Below, piece after piece: positions 58,158 to 64,000 of a DNA stretch of 64,000 bases. The DNA comes from Sporosarcina sp. BP05 (lineage in GTDB: Bacteria > Bacillota > Bacilli > Bacillales_A > Planococcaceae): the NCBI RefSeq assembly GCF_014282005.1, contig NZ_JACFTD010000015.1, positions 1 through 64,000 on the forward strand. Reading direction: 5' to 3'. The notes under the pieces were generated by a model. That model was given only the letters and a program-made list of their open reading frames with translations. It was not told where the DNA came from and ran no database searches. A program made the position numbers and the translations under genes. Position 1 is the stretch's first letter, and the number at the start of each line of letters is the position of its first letter.

Positions 58158-58937
58158 TTAAACTTCCAGCCCGACAGTTTCGTCTTCGATGCCAAGTTCT
58201 TCTTTAATCCAGTCATATCCTTGTTCTTCAAGTTTATGTGCTAGTTCAGCTCCACCGGATTTAACAACTTTACCTTGCATCATAACGTGAACTTTGTCTG
58301 GCGTAATGTAGTCAAGAAGACGTTGGTAATGAGTGATGATTAGGCAACCAAACTCTTCTCCGCGCATTTCGTTGATGCCTTTTGAAACAACTTTCAATGC
58401 ATCGATATCAAGACCAGAGTCAATTTCATCAAGCACTGCAAATTTAGGCTTCAACATTGTAAGCTGAAGAATCTCGTTACGTTTCTTTTCTCCACCTGAG
58501 AAACCTTCGTTCAAGTAACGTGTAGCCATGTCTTCGTCCATTTCAAGGAATTCCATTTTACTATCAAGTTCACGGATGAATTTCATCAATGAAATTTCGT
58601 CGCCTTCTTCACGTTTCGCATTAATTGCAGAACGAAGGAAGTCAGCGTTTGTAACGCCTGTAATTTCGCTTGGATATTGCATGCCAAGGAAGATACCCGC
58701 TCTAGCGCGCTCGTCCACTGCCATTTCAAGTACATCTTCACCATCAAGTGTGATTGTACCGGATGTCACAACATATTTGGGATGCCCCATAATCGCTTGC
58801 GCGAGTGTAGATTTACCTGTACCATTTGGACCCATGATTGCGTGGATCTCATTTGTATTGATCGTCAAATCGACGCCTTTTAATATTTTCTTGCCTTCAA
58901 TTTCAACGTGAAGGTCTTTAATTTCTAAAGTAGCCAT
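58158..58937 (-). CDS. sufC: Fe-S assembly ATPase SufC
   Basis: 259 residues, ABC ATPase: Walker [10 protein letters not shown], signature SGGEKKR, Walker [14 protein letters not shown]-loop THYQR. Drives the SufBCD scaffold. First gene of the operon; promoter and a palindrome lie ahead. Confidence 0.94.
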   Translation of the reverse strand: MATLEIKDLHVEIEGKKILKGVDLTINTNEIHAIMGPNGTGKSTLAQAIMGHPKYVVTSGTITLDGEDVLEMAVDERARAGIFLGMQYPSEITGVTNADFLRSAINAKREEGDEISLMKFIRELDSKMEFLEMDEDMATRYLNEGFSGGEKKRNEILQLTMLKPKFAVLDEIDSGLDIDALKVVSKGINEMRGEEFGCLIITHYQRLLDYITPDKVHVMMQGKVVKSGGAELAHKLEEQGYDWIKEELGIEDETVGLEV

Positions 58938-58963
58938 TCCAATACCTCCAATATAATAAAGAT

Positions 58964-58979
58964 GAACGGATATCCATTC
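58964..58979. promoter_or_regulatory. palindrome in the sufC leader
   Basis: GAACGGATATCCATTC, a 16-bp near-perfect palindrome, about 13-28 bases after the expected transcription start and ahead of the sufC ribosome site. Possible operator; it is not a clear Fur or PerR box. Confidence 0.4.
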
Positions 58980-58998
58980 TCAATTTAGTATCATTCTA

Positions 58999-59027
58999 AT
59001 CTTAACGCATAAAGCATTGCCTTGCAA
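58999..59027 (-). promoter_or_regulatory. candidate promoter of the suf operon
   Basis: TTGCAA (59022-59027), 17-bp spacer, TAAGAT (58999-59004) on the minus strand, about 60 bases before sufC. Confidence 0.62.
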
Positions 59028-59144
59028 ATCATTGAGAATCGTTTCATTAGAAAGGAATGCCCTTAATTCAAGACTTGTATGCATCCATTTTTCAAGTCTT
59101 CACTCATTTTCAATTGTCAAATCCTTAATGAGAATCCACACAAT

Positions 59145-59174
59145 TCAAAAAACCGGTACACAATGTACCGGTTT
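59145..59174 (-). terminator. terminator of the symporter gene
   Basis: AAACCGGTACA / TGTACCGGTTT perfect 11-bp stem, 3-base loop, six T residues on the minus strand. Confidence 0.9.
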
Positions 59175-59186
59175 AAAACTTATTGA

Positions 59187-60416
59187 TTAGTATTGTTCTG
59201 GTTCTAGATTCGTTTTAGCAGCAACAGCATTATCTTTTTTCGTAAACCTATCAACCATAATAGCGAGTGCACCATCGCCTGTTACGTTTGTTGCTGTCCC
59301 GAAGCTATCTTGCGCCATGTAAAGAGCGATCATCAGCGCAACCATTCCTTCATCAAAACCAAGCATTGTGCTGAGTAATCCAAGTGCCGCCATAACCGCT
59401 CCACCTGGCACTCCAGGTGCTGCAATCATCGTAACACCAAGCATGAAGATGAACGGCAAGTACGTACTGAATTCAACCGACATTCCATTCATCAACATGA
59501 CACCAATCGAACAGGATACAAGTGTAATCGTACTTCCTGATAGGTGAATCGTTGCAAATAGTGGAATTGTAAAACCAGTCACTTTCTCTGACGCACCTGT
59601 TTCACGCGCCTGTCTTAGCGTAACTGGAATTGTCGCAGCTGATGATTGCGTCCCGAGTGCAGTGAAATAAGCAGGTGCCATTATTTTCATTAGACCGAAC
59701 GGATTGCGTTTTGTAAGCGTTCCCGCAACAGTATATTGCAAGGTAAGCATAACGAGGTGAAGACCGATAATCATAACGAACACCACCGCAAATACAGAAA
59801 GTACTTTTGCAACTTGACCGGTATACGTCATATTAAGGAATATCCCGAAAATATGGAAAGGTAAAAGCGGAATAATAACGAATGAAATCACTTTTTCAAT
59901 CAACACATTGAATTCATCAAACACAGCAAGCATTGATTTACTACCAATGGAAGCCATCCCGATTCCAAGAACGAATGCTAGAAGAAGTGCCGACATGACG
60001 CCCATTATTGGTGTCATTTCAATCGTGAAAAATGATTCTGCCGCTGCTCTGCCCGCATTTTCAATATCATCATTGCCAATGCTTCCGATAAATCCAGGCA
60101 GTATTGCCGTTGCTGCAAAGAATGCAAGAATCCCGGCTACGATTGTCGAAAAGTAAGCGAATCCTGTCGCCAGACCAAGAAGTCTACCTGATCCTTTACC
60201 AAGCTTAGCAATTCCTGGTGCGATAAATGCGACAATGATTAGTGGTACTACAAAATTCAAAAAGCCACCGAAAATCATATTGAATGTAGCAGCAAGACTG
60301 ACAAACCAATCTGCAAAACCCTCACTAATTTTAGGTATAACTAAACCGAGTCCGACCGCTAGTGCAATGGCAATAATGATACGCCAAATTAGACCAATTT
60401 TGAGCTTCAAAACCAT
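59187..60416 (-). CDS. dicarboxylate/amino acid:cation symporter
   Basis: 409 residues of the DAACS (glutamate/dicarboxylate carrier) family, about eight helices and two hairpin loops. HP1 serine-rich motif LGTQSSAATIPVT (near residue 260), HP2 region AAPGVPGGAVM and helix-8 stretch MAQDSFGTATNVTGDGA (the family's DRxxTxxNVxGD position). Sodium- or proton-driven uptake of glutamate, aspartate, serine or C4 acids; exact substrate unknown. Not part of the suf or met operons, as terminators stand on both sides. Confidence 0.87.
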   Translation of the reverse strand: MVLKLKIGLIWRIIIAIALAVGLGLVIPKISEGFADWFVSLAATFNMIFGGFLNFVVPLIIVAFIAPGIAKLGKGSGRLLGLATGFAYFSTIVAGILAFFAATAILPGFIGSIGNDDIENAGRAAAESFFTIEMTPIMGVMSALLLAFVLGIGMASIGSKSMLAVFDEFNVLIEKVISFVIIPLLPFHIFGIFLNMTYTGQVAKVLSVFAVVFVMIIGLHLVMLTLQYTVAGTLTKRNPFGLMKIMAPAYFTALGTQSSAATIPVTLRQARETGASEKVTGFTIPLFATIHLSGSTITLVSCSIGVMLMNGMSVEFSTYLPFIFMLGVTMIAAPGVPGGAVMAALGLLSTMLGFDEGMVALMIALYMAQDSFGTATNVTGDGALAIMVDRFTKKDNAVAAKTNLEPEQY

Positions 60417-60514
60417 ATCCCCCTATGATAATTATATGTATTTAAGAAACAACGATACCATAATGTTTTTGCTATTGGAACATCTATTTGTGATTAACAT
60501 CTATTGGAAAACAG

Positions 60515-60552
60515 AAAAACTCCACCGAGTTTATAATCATCGGTGGAGTTTT
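60515..60552 (-). terminator. terminator of the met operon
   Basis: AAAACTCCACCGA / TCGGTGGAGTTTT 13-bp stem with an 11-base loop. The T run is on the minus strand, after metQ. Confidence 0.9.
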
Positions 60553-60560
60553 CTTCATAC

Positions 60561-61430
60561 TTATTTTACCGGAACGACTGTGCCGCCCCATTCTTTAATA
60601 ATAAAGTCTTGAATTTCTTTCGTCTTCAATACTTCAATCAATGCTTTGATCGATTCTTTATCTTCATCGCCTTTTCTAACAGCGATGATATTTACGTAAG
60701 GTGAATCCGCGTCTTCGATTGCAATAGAATCTTCAATCGGATTCAAGCCCGCATCGATTGCAAAGTTCGAGTTGATCAACAATGCATCACCTTCATCATT
60801 TGCGTAAAGTTGCGGCATTAGTCCAGGTTCGTAGTTTGCATCAAATTTAATATTTTTAGGGTTTTCAACGATATCGTTCAGTTCAGCAGCTGTTTTATCT
60901 ATGCTTTCGTCAAGTTTGATAAGTCCTTTTGATTCAAGCATTGCAAGCACACGTCCGTGATCCGAAACTGAGCTACTCATTAATATCGTCGCACCATTTG
61001 GAAGTTCATCAAGTGATTTATACTTTTTCGAATAAACACCGATTGGTTCAATATGGATACCGCCTGCATTCACAAAGTCGTATCCGGCATCTTTGATTTG
61101 CAACTCTAGATAAGGTATATGCTGAAAGTAGTTTGCATCAAGGTCGCCTGATTCAAGATCTTTATTCGGCAACACATAGTCTTGATAGGTTTCGATTTGA
61201 AGATCGTAACCCTTTTCCTCCAATAACGGTTTTGCTTGTTCAAGGATGATTGAATGCGGTGTATTGGAAGCACCGACAACAAGTTTAGTTAATTCTTTTT
61301 CCCCGTTGCTATCGTTATTGTCTTCTTTGCTTACATTATTACTGTCGCTCGCATTTTTTGTTCCTGTTCCGCAAGCTGCAAGTGCAAGTACCAGTACTGC
61401 TAATAAAATTCCTGTAATAAGTTTTTTCAT
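60561..61430 (-). CDS. metQ: methionine-binding lipoprotein MetQ (distal copy)
   Basis: 289 residues, NlpA family. Lipobox VLALAAC (cysteine near residue 20), linker of Asn/Ser/Asp, then the binding domain (VGASNTPHSIILEQA, ETYQDYVLPNKDLESGDLDANYFQHIPYL, KFDANYEPGLMPQLY). Captures methionine outside the membrane. Close paralogue of the adjacent gene. Confidence 0.9.
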   Translation of the reverse strand: MKKLITGILLAVLVLALAACGTGTKNASDSNNVSKEDNNDSNGEKELTKLVVGASNTPHSIILEQAKPLLEEKGYDLQIETYQDYVLPNKDLESGDLDANYFQHIPYLELQIKDAGYDFVNAGGIHIEPIGVYSKKYKSLDELPNGATILMSSSVSDHGRVLAMLESKGLIKLDESIDKTAAELNDIVENPKNIKFDANYEPGLMPQLYANDEGDALLINSNFAIDAGLNPIEDSIAIEDADSPYVNIIAVRKGDEDKESIKALIEVLKTKEIQDFIIKEWGGTVVPVK

Positions 61431-61503
61431 TTCACAATCTCCCTTTTTCTATGATGTTAATCTGGATGACAGGTAAAGCGGGTTGTCCACTTTCATCATC
61501 AAA

Positions 61504-62364
61504 TCACTTAACTGGAACGACGTCGCCGCCCCACTCTTCAAGAATAAAGTCTTGAATCTCTTTCGATTTCAGTACGTCAATCAAAGTCTTGATCGCTTCA
61601 GTATTTTCATCGCCTTCTCTTACTGTGATGATGTTCGCATATGGAGATTCTGTGGCTTCAATTGCAATCGAATCTTCAACCGGATTCAAACCTGCATCGA
61701 TTGCATAGTTTGCGTTAATAACAACTGCATCACCCTCATCATTTTTATACAATTGCGGTAAAAGTGATGGTTCGTAATTCGCATCAAACTTTAGATTTTT
61801 TGGGTTCTCTACAATATCTTTCACTTCAGCTTTTACTTTATCTACTCCATCAGCCAATTTGATTAACCCAGCTGACTCTAGCAAAGATAGGACACGGCCA
61901 TGTTCAGCTACTGAGTTACTAAAAATAATAACAGCACCGTCTGGAAGTTCTTCGATTGATTTATATTTCGTTGAGTACACAGCCATCGGTTCGATATGGA
62001 TAGCCCCTGCATTCGCAAACTTATAACCATGGTCAATTACTTGTTGGTCTAAATAAGGTATGTGTTGGAAGAAGTTTGCATCCAAATCACCAGATTCAAG
62101 ATCTTTATTTGGCAAAACATAATCTTGGTATGTTTCAATGACAAGTTCAATGCCCTTTTCTTTCAATATCGGTGCTGCTTTTTCTAAAATAATTGCGTGC
62201 GGTGTGTTAGATGCACCAATGACGATTTTCGTTTCTTCAACTGTTTCTTTGACTGCTTTATCTTCACTACTTACATTTTTATCGCCGCTGTCGTTTTTCG
62301 CACCGCAAGCTACCAATGCTAATACCAGTACTGCTAATACTATTCCCCCTAAAAGCTTTTTCAT
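61504..62364 (-). CDS. metQ: methionine-binding lipoprotein MetQ (proximal copy)
   Basis: 286 residues, same layout as the distal copy: lipobox VLALVAC, then IGASNTPHAIILEKA, ETYQDYVLPNKDLESGDLDANFFQHIPYL and KFDANYEPSLLPQLY. The pair arose by tandem duplication. Differences lie mainly in the linker and in surface helices. ATG at 62364 has AAGGGGAG ahead; the longer in-frame form is rejected. Confidence 0.9.
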   Translation of the reverse strand: MKKLLGGIVLAVLVLALVACGAKNDSGDKNVSSEDKAVKETVEETKIVIGASNTPHAIILEKAAPILKEKGIELVIETYQDYVLPNKDLESGDLDANFFQHIPYLDQQVIDHGYKFANAGAIHIEPMAVYSTKYKSIEELPDGAVIIFSNSVAEHGRVLSLLESAGLIKLADGVDKVKAEVKDIVENPKNLKFDANYEPSLLPQLYKNDEGDAVVINANYAIDAGLNPVEDSIAIEATESPYANIITVREGDENTEAIKTLIDVLKSKEIQDFILEEWGGDVVPVK

Positions 62365-62432
62365 AATTATTTCTCCCCTTTTTCTCTGTTTTTTATGATT
62401 TACAGGCAAGGCCTGATGTTACTGTACTACTA

Positions 62433-63101
62433 TTATCTCTTGTCAAATTTCCTCACCGCGAAATCCCCGATGAATTGAATGATGAAGACGATAATTAAAA
62501 TAGTGATTGTTGCAACAAGTGTAACGTCCTCACGGCTACGCTGGAATCCATCTAAGTACGCGAGTGTCCCCAGACCACCTGCACCGATAATCCCCGCCAT
62601 CGCGGTATACCCAACGAGTGCAATGGCCGTTACAGTAATTCCCGAAACAAGTGCAGGCATTGATTCTGGTAATAGGACTTTAAAAATAATCGTCCTCGTT
62701 TTAGCTCCCATTGACTTCGAAGCTTCAATTACACCTTTATCAATTTCCTGTAATGCAATCAACACCATTCTTGCATAAAATGGTGCCGCCCCAATAATAA
62801 GAGCCGGCATCGCTGCATCCGGTCCGCGCATTGTGCCAAGAAGAAATTTCGTAAACGGAATAAGCAAAATGATTAATATGATAAAAGGGATGGATCTAAA
62901 AATATTGACGAATGCCCCTGAAATAATATTGACCAACTTATTCGACCACAGTTGACCGGGACCAGATAAGAAGAGCAAAACGCCAAGTGCTAATCCTATA
63001 ACGAATGTTAAGATTGTCGAAACTGTAGTCATATAAAGTGTTTCCACTGTTGCTTCCCACATTTTAGTCCAGTCGACATTCGGAAAAAGGTTTTCAATCA
63101 T
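62433..63101 (-). CDS. metI: methionine ABC transporter permease MetI
   Basis: 222 residues with five helices and the ABC permease EAA loop (EIDKGVIEASKSMGAKTRTIIFKVLLPESMPALVSGI). Forms the channel with MetN. ATG at 63101 has GGAGGTGA ahead and overlaps the metN end by eight bases. Confidence 0.92.
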   Translation of the reverse strand: MIENLFPNVDWTKMWEATVETLYMTTVSTILTFVIGLALGVLLFLSGPGQLWSNKLVNIISGAFVNIFRSIPFIILIILLIPFTKFLLGTMRGPDAAMPALIIGAAPFYARMVLIALQEIDKGVIEASKSMGAKTRTIIFKVLLPESMPALVSGITVTAIALVGYTAMAGIIGAGGLGTLAYLDGFQRSREDVTLVATITILIIVFIIQFIGDFAVRKFDKR

Positions 63102-64000
63102 TACCAATCACCTCCGTCTGAACATCATTTTCATGAAGATAGTGAATTGCTTCCTCAATGATTGCCGAATCGCCAAGGAGCTGAAGTATGAGTGTGCCGT
63201 ATGCTCCGCCATGTGTATGAGAAATATTCCCTTGAACGATATTCACATCGACAGTGAATTTCCGAATAAGACTTGCGAGCACAGGTTGCTCTGTTTTCTC
63301 TCCTACAAAAACAAGCTTGATAAGCGTTCCAGAAGGAAATTCTTCTTTAATATGCGCCATTGCCTGCTTCGCTTCTATTGGCTCCGTCACTTGAGAGACA
63401 AATCGCTTCGTAATCGCTTCCTTCGGCGATTGGAACACATCAAGGACATCCCCCATCTCAACAACGTTCCCTGCTTCCATAACTGCAACTCTGTGGCAAA
63501 TTTTACGGATAACGTGCATTTCATGTGTAATAAGAACAATTGTCAGTCCAAGTCGTTCATTGATGCCCGTTAAGAGATCAAGTATCGAATCCGTCGTTTC
63601 TGGATCAAGGGCTGAAGTCGCTTCGTCACAAAGAAGGACTTCAGGGTCGTTTGCAAGCGCACGAGCAATCCCTACGCGCTGCTTCTGACCTCCGGACAAT
63701 TCGGATGGATACGCATTTTCACGACCACTCAAACCGACTACTTCAATCAATTCCGCCACTTTCTTTTCACGCTCGACTTTTCCTACACCCGCTATTTCAA
63801 GAGGGAAAGCGATATTCTCCCTCACTGTTCTAGACCACAGTAGGTTAAAGTGTTGGAAAATCATACTCACTTTTTGTCGTGCTTCCCGCAGTTCTTTACC
63901 TTTGATTGCTGATATTTCTAGACTTCCAATTTTCACACTGCCCGATGTCGGCATTTCAAGACCGTTCAATAGTCGGATCAACGTACTTTTTCCTGCCCCG
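63094..64000 (-). CDS. metN: methionine ABC transporter ATPase MetN (5' end off the window)
   Basis: 302 residues visible; the N-terminus, before Walker A, is beyond the right edge. The last bases of the window encode GAGKSTLIRLLNGLE. Then QHFNLLWSRTVRENIAFPLEI, signature ELSGGQKQRVGIARAL, Walker B VLLCDEATSALD, H-loop THEMHV. The C-terminal NIL/ACT-like domain (about the last 80 residues) is the methionine-sensing domain of MetN. Upstream regulation (an S-box would be expected) cannot be seen. Confidence 0.93.
   Translation of the reverse strand, partial: GAGKSTLIRLLNGLEMPTSGSVKIGSLEISAIKGKELREARQKVSMIFQHFNLLWSRTVRENIAFPLEIAGVGKVEREKKVAELIEVVGLSGRENAYPSELSGGQKQRVGIARALANDPEVLLCDEATSALDPETTDSILDLLTGINERLGLTIVLITHEMHVIRKICHRVAVMEAGNVVEMGDVLDVFQSPKEAITKRFVSQVTEPIEAKQAMAHIKEEFPSGTLIKLVFVGEKTEQPVLASLIRKFTVDVNIVQGNISHTHGGAYGTLILQLLGDSAIIEEAIHYLHENDVQTEVIGND

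Noticed and set aside
58960..59130. Fur or PerR box ahead of the suf operon
   Set aside because: Several ATTCTCA/TGAGAAT-like fragments occur, but no 7-1-7 inverted repeat of acceptable quality.

Overview
The window is chromosomal DNA from a low-to-moderate GC Gram-positive of the order Bacillales. Genes match the yug-yuf-yui-yum-yut-yun-suf-met backbone of Bacillus subtilis in nearly the same order. The intergenic repeats suggest Planococcaceae (Sporosarcina-like), but that is an inference from memory, not a search. No phage, CRISPR array, tRNA gene or intact insertion sequence was seen. Accessory DNA appears as small insertions between backbone genes and as several families of non-coding repeats.

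Left edge to 22.6 kb: the leader and tandem promoters of a ribosomal RNA operon run off the left edge. Then come three membrane transport genes (EamA, MgtC, CDF), an iron alcohol dehydrogenase and yuzA. An arginine/ornithine/proline catabolic block follows (glutamate dehydrogenase, rocD, rocA) with a divergent RocR-like regulator. That regulator has lost every visible hallmark of a sigma-54 activator. Next are yugI, a 700-residue protein that fuses an ECF-sigma-like N-terminus to a membrane anchor and a large outside domain, an NSS transporter, a repeat-rich gap, yugE, patB, a small membrane protein, a cyclophilin lipoprotein, yuxJ, pbpD and yufK.

22.8 to 41.6 kb: the seven-gene mrpABCDEFG cation/proton antiporter operon; two glycine-rich protein genes made by a tandem duplication that left a fossil pepA 3' end between them; pepA, yuiD, yuiB, a Nudix gene; then a redox and Fe-S neighbourhood (yumB, erpA/yutM, a DUF2225 gene, yutI, yuzD, yutJ, yuzB); then yutF, yutE, yutD and lipA.

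41.7 to 52.9 kb: a branched-chain amino acid ABC transporter (livJ, livHMGF), interrupted between livJ and livH by a highly folded element, a terminator and a repeat. Then an NhaC-family carrier under a lysine riboswitch (LysW type), and yunB, yunD, yunE, yunF.

52.9 to 64 kb: a repeat-rich gap, the sufCDSUB Fe-S assembly operon, a dicarboxylate/amino acid symporter, and a methionine ABC transporter (metN, metI and two metQ lipoproteins). metN is cut by the right edge.

The most interesting items are the degenerate RocR with paired palindromes around the rocA promoter, the sigma-like membrane fusion, the folded element inside the liv cluster, a MITE-like repeat family (three long copies and one internally deleted copy), and a repeat family that sits directly behind stop codons.
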